A DNA stretch of 64,000 nucleotides from a virus. Positions 19,041-27,939 of the stretch are shown here, piece after piece; the first letter of the stretch is position 1, and the number at the start of each line of letters is the position of its first letter. Position numbers and translations under genes: made by a program. The notes under the pieces were generated by a model. That model was not told the origin of the DNA, did not search any database, and was given only the letters and a program-made list of their open reading frames with translations. The stretch covers positions 1 through 64,000 of IMG/VR virus record IMGVR_UViG_3300042261_001929. One strand, written 5' to 3'.

Positions 19041-20728
19041 CTCTTCTTCTTAGTTTTACTCTTTTTCTGCTTTGGAACCTTAATTTGTATTGGTGCTGGA
19101 TTGGTCTTTGTTTTTAGACCTCGTAGGCCACCTGGCTCTCCCCCACGCACATCCAATTCAGGATTATCCTTAAAATTCGTCAATCCCGTGAGTTTTGATA
19201 TTGCCTTATTAGATGCTGCTATATTAGCCTCTCTCGTACTAGGCTGGGACATCAAATCATAACAGGCATGACACGCTGCACACGCCCCTGTTCCAACATT
19301 TTTCTCATTACAAACTCTAATATTATTTGCTTTATCTTTTAATATTGGTGCATTCAATTTGAGCTGATTCTCCTTCTTCGGCTTTTCACCCGCAGCAACT
19401 TCTTCAGGTGATTGTTCAACTAAATGCCTGCTATATTGTGTCATGTCCAAGTCAAGGATCTTTTCACTGATGTTTTTATTAAAACGTAGCTTAGTTTCAA
19501 GCACCGGTAACGCCAGTTCATTTGCAAAGTCTACTGCATCTTGTTGGACGGCCATTATAGATGGATCGTTTGATGCAATCGACCGTATTCTAAGAACAAA
19601 ATTTGTGTCTGGGTATTGCGTTTTTATCCTTGCAACGTTTATCATTGATTGTCTCATATGATCAGGGTAAAGTGGGTCCAAACTCACTTCTACATTTTTG
19701 ATATAATCAGGATTCCATCCATTTATATTTAACATCTTAGATATAAAGAATATGTTCTTCTCAGGCGTGACCACGTTATCGCCCTTGGTACTTCTTTCAA
19801 TCAAATCTTTTACCTGAAGTGCGGTATGGTTCCAATCCTTCCCAGGTTCTCCATTCGTACCTATTCTAAGGATCTCGTTCGCCTGTAAAGAGCCCTTTAG
19901 AACGGCCTTTATTGGGTTTTGGTGACGAATGCCTGTCTTTGCTGTGATCTTTGCAGCATAGCACTCATAGCACATCTGATCACATCCCTGTACAGTATCC
20001 GCACCTATGATTCGAAAATTCCCTTCTGGTGTTTTAAGCTCTTCTGTCATTTTCATATTAGCATTTCGCTTATGGGATATGGTAAAACTGCCAGAATAAT
20101 CGCTCTTACGTTGACCACGTTCCATCTGGGCGGCTATTCTCGCTCGATCAAATATAGGTAATGCCATATATGCCTTATTTTGCACCAACTCTCCTATACG
20201 CACAGCCGGTGACTCGGATACCATCTTCTTTTCCATATGATACTTAAAATGGCCGGTTTTCTCATCTACAACCTTAACAGGGTTTCCCTTCGCATCTTTA
20301 ACTTTGATACCATTCTCATCTTTTTGATATTCATATACCTTAACATCTTTTTCGAAACTCTGGAGTTCTTTTATGCTATTGGATTTTAACCAATTCTTGA
20401 CATCAGATATAGTGCTTATCTTTTGCAAATCGGACGCATTGTCTTTAAGAATTTCGACTTGACTATATGCTTCTTTAACCGCTTGCTTCTTACTGCTTAC
20501 TGTTACCTCACCAAGACCGGAAACGACAGCTTTTTTCTCAGACGAAAACGAACTTGACTTTTCCTTTGTTATTTTCTCGCCTTTGACCTTGTTTTCCCTG
20601 TCTAGACATTCTTCAGTACAACATAGAGAGCCAGAGGCAACCGTCCCATCTTTACAAGTACTGTTTAGTTTTTCTTCAAATGCTTTCTGAGCTAAATCTC
20701 TAAGTTTATTGATCTTAATTTTAATCAT
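19037..20728 (-). CDS. cassette-tagged radical-SAM-like protein (Gp88-like)
   Basis: 563 residues. N-terminal helix and Cys cassette (C25, C36, C37, C41) as in the neighbouring polyvalent proteins; then a domain with C248-x3-C252-x2-C255 (GCDQMCYEC), the radical-SAM 4Fe-4S motif; later VEVSLDPLYPDHM and a Cys group C472, C482, C485, C488 (CAACHAC) that could hold a second Fe-S cluster, as in SPASM-type enzymes. Overall wording recalls phage Gp88-type proteins, but I am not certain. The C-terminus is a basic tail (KVPKQKKSKTKKKS). The cassette implies that it shares the fate of the ART/zincin effectors. Substrate unknown. Confidence 0.72.
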   Translation of the reverse strand: MIKIKINKLRDLAQKAFEEKLNSTCKDGTVASGSLCCTEECLDRENKVKGEKITKEKSSSFSSEKKAVVSGLGEVTVSSKKQAVKEAYSQVEILKDNASDLQKISTISDVKNWLKSNSIKELQSFEKDVKVYEYQKDENGIKVKDAKGNPVKVVDEKTGHFKYHMEKKMVSESPAVRIGELVQNKAYMALPIFDRARIAAQMERGQRKSDYSGSFTISHKRNANMKMTEELKTPEGNFRIIGADTVQGCDQMCYECYAAKITAKTGIRHQNPIKAVLKGSLQANEILRIGTNGEPGKDWNHTALQVKDLIERSTKGDNVVTPEKNIFFISKMLNINGWNPDYIKNVEVSLDPLYPDHMRQSMINVARIKTQYPDTNFVLRIRSIASNDPSIMAVQQDAVDFANELALPVLETKLRFNKNISEKILDLDMTQYSRHLVEQSPEEVAAGEKPKKENQLKLNAPILKDKANNIRVCNEKNVGTGACAACHACYDLMSQPSTREANIAASNKAISKLTGLTNFKDNPELDVRGGEPGGLRGLKTKTNPAPIQIKVPKQKKSKTKKKS

Positions 20729-20730
20729 TG

Positions 20731-20943
20731 TTACTGCCTCTTAATAAGCACGCTTTTCCATCCATCTTCCATAAACTTCTTTAATTTTTGTGCTTCTTCT
20801 GATGTAGTACGTCTTACTTTATACGAATCAGGGGGTACGTATTCTTCGCTTTCCTCGTAGTCATCATCACCACTAAAATTAACAATATCAGTATCCGCAC
20901 CCATCAGTTCTTCTAATGTTACAGACTCCATATCAACATCCAT
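20731..20943 (-). CDS. 70-residue protein carrying the EEYVxPD motif alone
   Basis: Acidic N-terminus (GADTDIVNFSGDDDYEE), then SEEYVPPDSYKVRR, then a short basic helix. The motif EEYVxPD also precedes several Cys cassettes in the giant proteins (for example residues 287-293 of the MuF protein). Here it stands in a tiny gene directly upstream of the radical-SAM gene (2-nt gap). It may be the remnant, or a free form, of an inter-domain segment. No function assigned. Confidence 0.6.
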   Translation of the reverse strand: MDVDMESVTLEELMGADTDIVNFSGDDDYEESEEYVPPDSYKVRRTTSEEAQKLKKFMEDGWKSVLIKRQ

Positions 20944-20986
20944 AATCGTAAATTCTCCTTCAAGTTAACATATACCGTAAAACGAT

Positions 20987-22465
20987 CTATTCTGCCTCTA
21001 AATCAAAGAAACCTTCCTCTCTAAGAGCTTTCATGACATCATCAATGGTCGATTCTAAAATCTCCTGTCCATCCTCACGAACGGCTTCTTCAATAGGAAG
21101 CTGTCTTGTAATAGCCCCTCTTGCATTCTCTTTTATATTTGCAGTATTAAAGTCCTTCACCAACTTGCTCTTTTTGTTGAAAAAATCACCACGTATGTTC
21201 TCCGCCATTTTATCTATCCCAATGATATTGTTATCCTCACTCCTTAAAAATATGTATTTACTGGTAATACCCTTTATGAACAAATCTTTTCCATTTAGAT
21301 TCCAAAGTTCACCAGCGTGAACCTCAAAATCCCGTGATCCTCTTATAAAATGGAATGAGTCGTTCATGCTTGCAGGAATTTCATTGTGTTTAACCAGAGG
21401 GCCTGCTTTTATATTTTCAGATACCCGATCGCATGCCTCAGAAATTGCCTTTTTCTCCTCATCAGATACCGGCTCGTCTTTGTAGCCAAGAGATATTGCC
21501 CTAATCATTTTCGTATACGCTTTCTTACCATTCGGTGTTAAACCCCCCACATCGGTTATCTTATCAGGATTTAAATTGAAAAACTCTATAAGAGCCCGCC
21601 TGCCAATCCCACCGAGCCCGCGTATTTCATCTGCAATAACAGCATCTACCCCACCCTCATAATTGAGGACATATCCTACCATATCACCTTTTTTTGTAAA
21701 AAGACCAATACTCTCATTTTCTATACCAATTTTATGAAATTCAATGTCACCGATACTTTTTATCACTTTAGGGTCCATTTTAAAATCCATGTCCTCTATT
21801 TCTTTACCGGAGTCATATCTCATGTATCTCTGACCCCTCAAATCAATAGCATCCATTTCTACACGCCTTATCTGAGGCAGGTCGGGTATGTCTGCACTGT
21901 TGAAAAAATTTGATTCCCCTCCTGCTTTGTCAATCTGATCTTTTATGTTCTGCAAGCCACTATAATTTTTAGGATATTTGAAATTGGATTTTCCACTGGA
22001 TGTTGGTTTTTTGTCAGTAACACTTTTCTTGGATTCAACAACTACTTTATCTATTTTTGCAGATTTGGAATCACGACTTGCTTTGTTCTTATCCCTAATA
22101 TCTTTGATAGCCTTTTTTGCTTCTCTGTAAAGGTCTTTTGACACAAACCCCGACTCTTTCTTTTCCTTTTGAATTTTGCTAATAATATTCTTAATCGTAG
22201 ATATATCTTCTGTGCTACCTTTTGGTAATTTTTTTATTATCTTCTTTGCAGTTTTTGTAGCATCGACCGCTCGCTTAGTTACTTTCTTCTTTTTTTGATA
22301 ATTAGCATAATTCTTTTTTGCTTCAGCCGGTGTTTTTCCGCAAGCAAAAGAATCAGGCACAAACATGTCTTTAGGACACCTGAAATTTAGCTTCACAACG
22401 TTGTTATTGATGCCATTTTCAAACGCTTCTTGTACCATGTCTTGAAATTTCTTATTCTTCTTCAT
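20987..22465 (-). CDS. polyvalent protein with Cys cassette and GNAT-like domain
   Basis: 492 residues from the ATG at 22465, chosen because GGAGG lies 6 nt upstream; a longer frame starting at 22489 would include that site. Cassette KLNFRCPKDMFVPDSFACG (about 27-43) at the N-terminus, lysine-rich coiled coil (about 50-150), then a GNAT-like fold with ADEIRGLGGIGRRALIEFF (the acetyl-CoA-binding R-G-x-G-x-G/A loop, about residues 278-296), and an unassigned C-terminal part. It overlaps the end of 22452-22967 by 14 nt. Related in design to the GNAT segment of 10818-15005. Acetylation target unknown. Confidence 0.75.
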   Translation of the reverse strand: MKKNKKFQDMVQEAFENGINNNVVKLNFRCPKDMFVPDSFACGKTPAEAKKNYANYQKKKKVTKRAVDATKTAKKIIKKLPKGSTEDISTIKNIISKIQKEKKESGFVSKDLYREAKKAIKDIRDKNKASRDSKSAKIDKVVVESKKSVTDKKPTSSGKSNFKYPKNYSGLQNIKDQIDKAGGESNFFNSADIPDLPQIRRVEMDAIDLRGQRYMRYDSGKEIEDMDFKMDPKVIKSIGDIEFHKIGIENESIGLFTKKGDMVGYVLNYEGGVDAVIADEIRGLGGIGRRALIEFFNLNPDKITDVGGLTPNGKKAYTKMIRAISLGYKDEPVSDEEKKAISEACDRVSENIKAGPLVKHNEIPASMNDSFHFIRGSRDFEVHAGELWNLNGKDLFIKGITSKYIFLRSEDNNIIGIDKMAENIRGDFFNKKSKLVKDFNTANIKENARGAITRQLPIEEAVREDGQEILESTIDDVMKALREEGFFDLEAE

Positions 22466-22967
22466 TGCCAACCTCCCACTCGTCTTCAAGAAGGTTGCTC
22501 ATTCCAAATGAACCCTTTTTTGTCGAAAACTCGTTTTTCTTCTCACCTTCGATGCCAGCCATACCATCTATAGCACTCTCCAAGGAATTTAACGATTCTT
22601 CAGTAACACCATTCTCGTCTATATCTCCGAAAATATTATCTAACTCGGATGATTCGGATTTGGAGTCGTCTTCGTTCTTATATAAATTATTTGCATCACT
22701 CAGAACACTCTTCAACGACAAAATAGTCTCGTCAGTAATATTCCCATCTTTCAGATCAGAAATAACACGATTCAACTTATCAATGTTCTCAGTTGAATCA
22801 CTGCCTTCTACTTCTCTGTCTGAAAAAACAAACCCATGATCTCCATTAAGAGATTCTTCATGCGATATAGTTCCATCTAAAATTTCAATTGGTATTCCAT
22901 CTGGATAAGCCGTGCAATCTTTACCACTTGGAAAAACCCATTTACAATTCATACACATTGGATACAT
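22452..22967 (-). CDS. small protein with the CxxC/GIPxEIL N-terminal domain, acidic tail
   Basis: 171 residues. The N-terminal 45 residues (CMNC at 5-8, CTAYPDGIPIEIL, GDHGFVF) are the same domain that opens the 1395-residue protein at 10818-15005, and one I know from phage structural regions (C..AFP.GIP.EIL...GD.GI.F). The remainder is strongly acidic and helical. Here the domain stands free of the effector domains, another sign that modules shuffle. It overlaps the downstream gene and is 4 nt from the upstream one. Confidence 0.72.
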   Translation of the reverse strand: MYPMCMNCKWVFPSGKDCTAYPDGIPIEILDGTISHEESLNGDHGFVFSDREVEGSDSTENIDKLNRVISDLKDGNITDETILSLKSVLSDANNLYKNEDDSKSESSELDNIFGDIDENGVTEESLNSLESAIDGMAGIEGEKKNEFSTKKGSFGMSNLLEDEWEVGNEEE

Positions 22968-22971
22968 AAAT

Positions 22972-24603
22972 TTAAACCAACCCTTTTAATATTGGACGTA
23001 ACAGAGGACTAACTAAGTCCTCCCTATTATTAACATGTAAAGCATAGTTTTCAGCGAACCATTCATTACAGTTCGTATCACCATATACTGAGGCACATTG
23101 AAGTGAATCCCCGCCTTTCTCCTTTCCCTTTTTATCATATTTCTCAGAAAAGTATGCCCTTCTTACGGCGACATCCACCTTATGATTAGAATTCATTAAG
23201 TGATGCCCATATTCATGATCGATTGTAAGCTTTCCTCTGTCCACATTTTTATCAATATACGCACTAACATTATGTGGTCTGGTTCCAGCTTTATTTTCAA
23301 TTGTCCATGTATAACCACTATCTGAACTTTTTTCTAAATCATCTAACTGTTTATTAGCCTTCTCTATTGCACTTTTTGCATACTCGACATCATATTTTTT
23401 ACCATCAGATCCAACCCCATTATTGTCAATAATAGCCTGTAATCCCTTTTTCATGCGGGTTAGGATGTCATTGCCGTGCTCCCTCCTATCATCACCAAAG
23501 GTTTTTCTGTCATATTGTTTAGGGTCTAAAAACATAACACCCTCAATTGACATACTTGCTGACCACGAAACATTTCCATCTTCAGGTCTAACAGTGGTTA
23601 TATATTTAAGTGGTTTTATCCCGTTTAACTTGGACCTTTCGTTCAATTTGGAAATTATATCTGGCAATTTTTTCAACTGATCATCGCTTAGGCCATCCAG
23701 ATGCACTGACTCAGGATCGGATACAAATGACTTTATTTTATTTGAAGTATCTGCCAGTAGTGTTGCACTGTCGGTGTTAGTATTTAAATCTTTCCTATTG
23801 ACCTCATCTGGTTTATTGTTAATATTAGAAGGTCCAATCTCAACTGGTTCTGGTTCTGGCTTTGTTGTAGTGTCATTTGTAACATCTTTTGGTGTCTCAG
23901 GTACCGGCTCTTGTTTTGTATCTGACCGGCTTTCACTTGTATTAGATTTTTTTGACACATTATATTCTTTAAGGACTTTCTTTAATTCCGATTTGCTCAT
24001 TGTCTCTGTAAAGTTGTTAGCAGTCACAGTTATCTCATCACCATTTACGTCATCAATGAAAATATCACCAATAAGACCTGCGTTCCAAGTCTCTCCTGGT
24101 TTCATTATTTCAACGGCATGATCTGAATTTATAACACGAGAAGAAGCTTGAGGAACATTTTCGGCCACGGCCACCTCTTTCTGAGCTTTATCTTTCGGTT
24201 TAGTAGCAACGGTTTCCTTCTGTGCAGTCGTTTTTCCTGACTTTGCGGCTCTAAACTCCTTCATAGCAGCTTTTAGCTCTTTGAAAGTTTCCTTTGATAC
24301 CTTCCCAGAAGCTTTCTCTGCCTTTACTTTTGCAATAACACTTTTTACATTTTCAACATGCACTGACAGCTCTGGATTTTTTCTCTCTTTTTTCACTTTT
24401 TTAGCGGCGTCCCTTGCTGCTTTAGTAGCATCTTTAGTAACCTTTTTATCTTTTTTTGCTTGGATTTTTGCATCTCTTTCTTTTTTCACGGTCTCTTTAG
24501 CAAGACATTCTTCTGTACAACAAAACGACCCTTGCCCGACTGTTCCTTCTGGGCATTTTTTGTTCAGTTTTTGATAAAAAGGAATTATGTCAACATACCT
24601 CAT
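22972..24603 (-). CDS. polyvalent protein with Cys cassette and HEYGH zincin
   Basis: 543 residues from ATG 24603, preceded by GGTGA at 4 nt. Cassette KLNKKCPEGTVGQGSFCC (about 12-29, with a further CL pair), lysine/alanine-rich coiled coil (about 35-130), a small beta domain, a low-complexity proline/threonine linker (about 225-270), and a metallopeptidase-like domain with HEYGH near 463-467 and NEWFAENYALH about 50 residues later. First polyvalent gene after the portal, 10 nt downstream of it. Coiled coils of this kind could bind the inner head wall. Protease activity is inferred from the zinc motif only. Confidence 0.78.
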   Translation of the reverse strand: MRYVDIIPFYQKLNKKCPEGTVGQGSFCCTEECLAKETVKKERDAKIQAKKDKKVTKDATKAARDAAKKVKKERKNPELSVHVENVKSVIAKVKAEKASGKVSKETFKELKAAMKEFRAAKSGKTTAQKETVATKPKDKAQKEVAVAENVPQASSRVINSDHAVEIMKPGETWNAGLIGDIFIDDVNGDEITVTANNFTETMSKSELKKVLKEYNVSKKSNTSESRSDTKQEPVPETPKDVTNDTTTKPEPEPVEIGPSNINNKPDEVNRKDLNTNTDSATLLADTSNKIKSFVSDPESVHLDGLSDDQLKKLPDIISKLNERSKLNGIKPLKYITTVRPEDGNVSWSASMSIEGVMFLDPKQYDRKTFGDDRREHGNDILTRMKKGLQAIIDNNGVGSDGKKYDVEYAKSAIEKANKQLDDLEKSSDSGYTWTIENKAGTRPHNVSAYIDKNVDRGKLTIDHEYGHHLMNSNHKVDVAVRRAYFSEKYDKKGKEKGGDSLQCASVYGDTNCNEWFAENYALHVNNREDLVSPLLRPILKGLV

Positions 24604-24616
24604 CAAATCACCTTTT

Positions 24617-26275
24617 CTAAGCTAATCCCATCTTTTCCAACTCGGCTAAAAGTGCATCTCCCTCAGCCATAACTTCATCATCAGAAAGATCTTCTTCAGG
24701 GGCCTCTTCTCCACCAAAGGATTCCTCACCATTTAAAGTTTCTTCACCCGTAGGCATTCTTGCTTCTCCAGCCATTGGAAGACCACCAGCCTCAGCACCA
24801 GGTTGTTGCATCAATGATTGAGGCACCTTGAATTTAAGCATCTCATCATAAACCTGCTCTTTCTGTTCATCCATAAGTGGTGGCAATCCCACATTTGCCC
24901 GATATTCATCCCAAGATATAACATGGTTATTAAACCGGTTAAGTTCTTCTGCATTTCTTTGAGCAATATCTTCAGGTACAGGTGGAGACCATTCTAATTC
25001 AATTCTGTAATCATCAAAACCATTTACAATCAAAAACTTAGTCCATAAATCGTTTTCAAATGGAATTGCACATATCTGTTGCCATCCACTGACCATATGC
25101 TTCAATAATTCAAGAAGTGGATTACTATTCGTTGACATGCTTGGGCTTAAGACTTCTAATGCATCCCTTGGGAAAATGTGGCTTACCGTCTCTCTAATTA
25201 AATACTGATCAAATTCCGTAGGATTGATAGGTATACTCGGCCTTTGCCAATCAACGTCAATTCCTTCAGGATATACAATACCGACATCAGCCGTTTGGTT
25301 TTCAGCTATAATACATCCCTGATCCCACAATTGTGTATACATTCTATCTGAAAGTGTATCTGTCTCTCCCGGCAATGCACCTGACAAACCACCGCCATTC
25401 ATAACATCAGCTTCAAGATATTCTTTAGGCACCCCGACCTTAACTTTCATTGTTGGAGTCCCGCATCTACTTGCTGCCTGCATCATCCTTTTTCTTGCAA
25501 GTTCTAGCTGTGAAACTGTAGGAACAATTCCAGCCAGATAAGGATCACCATCTACACAAATTGAATTTCTGTCCTTGATATGAATAATATTTTCTGATGG
25601 AATTTCTTTTGGAATCCCGCTTAGAGAGTCCTGAACCTGATAATAATGATATGTGTTGTCAGACTTGTCAAGTACTATACCCTTTAATAAGTTTCCACAC
25701 TGATATCTCGAATTGTTGCTTGTTATTCCTGGAGGAGACATAACAAAAGAAGGTGGTGGCAACCTTTGCAGCGCAATCGGTGATATCCAGCCATCTTCAT
25801 CATCCCCCCAAACTATCTCAAATATCGCAGAACCATATGTCATGACATCGTACATTGCCTGCGAACAACAAGAAACTGTATTTATTTTCCTGTCAAGTTT
25901 CTCCAACTTTGGCTCCAGTTTGGCAACGATTTCCTCGTTCAATTCCTCTTTATAAGGAGGAACGATCTTAAAATCAAAATACTTAAATGTAATCAATTGT
26001 AATTGCCACAATGATCTAGAAACAGGAGCAATCTTCGCGGTTTCGGCAAGCTCGCGAACCCCATATCTATTATGACTAAAGGACGTATTAATATTTGGAA
26101 ATGCTGTACCCACGGGCGTACCGGTCTTGCTGACTTTTGACATATTTTTTGGATTTCTGGTTTTTCTTTCAACCCTTCTTGCTTTCTTTCTTTCCTCTTT
26201 TTTGGCATTCAATCTAATAGCCGATGTCTTATTTTGAACCGCCTCTTTCTTATACTCATCATAATTAAAACTCAT
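24617..26275 (-). CDS. portal protein
   Basis: 552 residues; the head-tail connector through which DNA passes. After a basic N-terminus come the portal-like core (SRSLWQLQLITFKYFDF; AMYDVMTYGSAIFEIVW; residues about 95-160), the conserved ENIIHIKDRN strand, ARKRMMQAA helix and a C-terminal SWDEYRANVGLPPL segment typical of portals, ending in an acidic tail. Located between terL (27940) and the polyvalent block with MuF at its far end, the usual terL-portal-MuF order, interrupted here by plus-strand genes. Confidence 0.85.
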   Translation of the reverse strand: MSFNYDEYKKEAVQNKTSAIRLNAKKEERKKARRVERKTRNPKNMSKVSKTGTPVGTAFPNINTSFSHNRYGVRELAETAKIAPVSRSLWQLQLITFKYFDFKIVPPYKEELNEEIVAKLEPKLEKLDRKINTVSCCSQAMYDVMTYGSAIFEIVWGDDEDGWISPIALQRLPPPSFVMSPPGITSNNSRYQCGNLLKGIVLDKSDNTYHYYQVQDSLSGIPKEIPSENIIHIKDRNSICVDGDPYLAGIVPTVSQLELARKRMMQAASRCGTPTMKVKVGVPKEYLEADVMNGGGLSGALPGETDTLSDRMYTQLWDQGCIIAENQTADVGIVYPEGIDVDWQRPSIPINPTEFDQYLIRETVSHIFPRDALEVLSPSMSTNSNPLLELLKHMVSGWQQICAIPFENDLWTKFLIVNGFDDYRIELEWSPPVPEDIAQRNAEELNRFNNHVISWDEYRANVGLPPLMDEQKEQVYDEMLKFKVPQSLMQQPGAEAGGLPMAGEARMPTGEETLNGEESFGGEEAPEEDLSDDEVMAEGDALLAELEKMGLA

Positions 26276-26336
26276 CTATCATTCCTCAAAAAGTGCAACA
26301 TCATAAATAAGGGATGCGTAAATACCAACCGAAAAC

Positions 26337-26344
26337 TATAAATA
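26337..26344 (+). promoter_or_regulatory. TATA box before the 26363 gene
   Basis: TATAAATA begins 26 nt before the ATG at 26363, a canonical archaeal spacing for a leaderless transcript. Confidence 0.65.
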
Positions 26345-26362
26345 AAAGTAACGACTAAGCCA

Positions 26363-26671
26363 ATGCTCATGGGAAAATATACTTTAAACGGCGACTTGTG
26401 TCAGATGTCTACCCAAATGCAATTCCTGATCGAAAACGGATTTGATGTTGGGCAATCTGGCTGCTATCCATATCTGGATTCAAAGCAGGAATACGACCGT
26501 GCCATCAAACTGATATTCGAAAATCGGGTAGAGGGATGGTGGAATTACAGAGATGCTCTACCTGAGATCGAATTGGATCTTCTATACAGAAGAAAAAGCA
26601 TTATTACTGATGAGCTGAAAGATATAGAAAAGAGGATATTAGAGCTGGAAAAGGAGACTAACTCCTCTTAA
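26363..26671 (+). CDS. unknown 102-residue protein
   Basis: Starts at ATG 26363 (a second ATG two codons on). Sequence has QSGCYPYLDSKQEYDRAIKLIF (split: GCYPYLDSKQ, EYDRAIKLIF) and a C-terminal coiled coil (ELKDIEKRILELEKE). No family recognised. First of three plus-strand genes placed between portal and terL. Confidence 0.6.
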   Translation: MLMGKYTLNGDLCQMSTQMQFLIENGFDVGQSGCYPYLDSKQEYDRAIKLIFENRVEGWWNYRDALPEIELDLLYRRKSIITDELKDIEKRILELEKETNSS

Positions 26672-26703
26672 AAACATTTAAAATAAAAATGTCGTGATAA
26701 TAA

Positions 26704-27744
26704 TTGTCAAATGAATTTAAATCTTTTTTGAAACTTCCTGGTGGAAGTGAAACAAGTATGTGTTATTACCCATTAAAACTTGACACATATGGTAGAGGGT
26801 GTTCAAACAACTGTCTATATTGTTATGCAAGGTCTATCCTATCATTTAGAAATATGTGGAACGTCGAGGCTCCAGCCATAGCGGACTATGAAAAAATCGA
26901 AAAAATTTTTGATGACGTTTTGTTAAGGAACAAAAAAACTAAATTTTCGAAGTTCATAAATGCAAAAATCCCGATAAGGTTGGGTGGTATGACTGATTGC
27001 TTATCTTGCAACGAAAAAGAGAACAAAATCACTATAATGGTCTTAGATCTACTGAAAAAGTACAAATATCCGTATCTTATATTGACAAAAAGCTCACTAT
27101 TATCATCAGATCCTTATATAGATGCCCTAGACAAGGATCTTGCTTATGTCCAATACTCGATAACAACGCCCTACGATGACATATCAGCCATCTACGAACC
27201 AAATGCAAGCCTCACAAGCGAAAGACTGTCCTCTTGCAAAACCCTGTCAAATAAGGGCTTCTATGTGGCAGCAAGGCTAAATCCACTATTCCCAATATAC
27301 CCAGACGGCCACTTTTCCAAAAAACGTAGCAATGCAGAACCGCTTAAATACTTCGATTGGGATTTAATAAGAATGTTTTCAGAGAATGGCATAAAAACTG
27401 TAATTGCTGGTTTTATGCGTCTATCGAGCTGGAATCTGAAATGGATAAAAGAGGCAGCCAACAACGACTTAAGATATTTATTTGATCCATCTACGAAACA
27501 GGCTGATCAGGCCCTACACTTTTCAAATGAAGAAAAAGGATATTACTATGAACGCATACAGCAAATGTGCAAAAACCTTAATATGGATTTTACCATATGC
27601 TATGATGGTGATGAATCATACGAAACATTTAAATACCTTTGGTCAAATCCAAATGACTGTTGTAATGGTATAGGAAACATCCCAGCATTTAACAAAAATT
27701 GGGACACAATCAGAAACCAAAAAACGACTATAGGAGGCAGCTAA
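26704..27744 (+). CDS. radical SAM protein, SplB-like superfamily
   Basis: 346 residues. The 4Fe-4S motif is GRGCSNNCLYCYA (C-x3-C-x2-C, about residues 34-44). Other features fit the SPL/Rv2578c-type branch of radical SAM proteins: GGMTDCLSCNEK, LILTKSSLL, VQYSITTPYDD, AARLNPLFPIYPDG and IAGFMRLSSW. These enzymes cleave SAM to a 5'-deoxyadenosyl radical; the relatives include spore photoproduct lyase and uncharacterised archaeal and phage members. Substrate unknown. Start is a TTG at 26704, since the only nearby ATG (26711) is out of frame; an AT-rich TATA-like element lies about 25 nt upstream. It ends one base before the 61-residue gene at 27746. Confidence 0.78.
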   Translation: MSNEFKSFLKLPGGSETSMCYYPLKLDTYGRGCSNNCLYCYARSILSFRNMWNVEAPAIADYEKIEKIFDDVLLRNKKTKFSKFINAKIPIRLGGMTDCLSCNEKENKITIMVLDLLKKYKYPYLILTKSSLLSSDPYIDALDKDLAYVQYSITTPYDDISAIYEPNASLTSERLSSCKTLSNKGFYVAARLNPLFPIYPDGHFSKKRSNAEPLKYFDWDLIRMFSENGIKTVIAGFMRLSSWNLKWIKEAANNDLRYLFDPSTKQADQALHFSNEEKGYYYERIQQMCKNLNMDFTICYDGDESYETFKYLWSNPNDCCNGIGNIPAFNKNWDTIRNQKTTIGGS

Positions 27745-27745
27745 A

Positions 27746-27931
27746 ATGGCTGAAGAAGATCCCGAAATAGAACTTGTTATGATGTGTGCAAGAACCCACT
27801 CAATGGCATTCAGAAAAACTGCGTTTTTTCAGCGCCGTCTAACAAATGCACAAAGATCAGTAAACGGGTTATTCATGGACTTCTCAGAGCTTAAAAATGA
27901 AGAGTGTTGGCAACCAATCTATATCGAATAA
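27746..27931 (+). CDS. 61-residue partner of the radical SAM gene
   Basis: Begins 1 nt after the stop of the radical SAM gene and must be co-translated with it. Acidic start (MAEEDPEIELVMM), basic helix with FFQRRLTNAQRS, then FMDFSELKNEECWQPIY. No family known; a small accessory or substrate-like peptide of the radical SAM enzyme is possible but unproven. Confidence 0.55.
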   Translation: MAEEDPEIELVMMCARTHSMAFRKTAFFQRRLTNAQRSVNGLFMDFSELKNEECWQPIYIE

Positions 27932-27939
27932 ACTTTTTT

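Noticed and set aside
8941-24606. Major capsid or scaffold protein in the head block
   Set aside because: None of the proteins has an HK97-fold wording; their domains are enzymes or coiled coils, so the capsid gene must lie outside the window.
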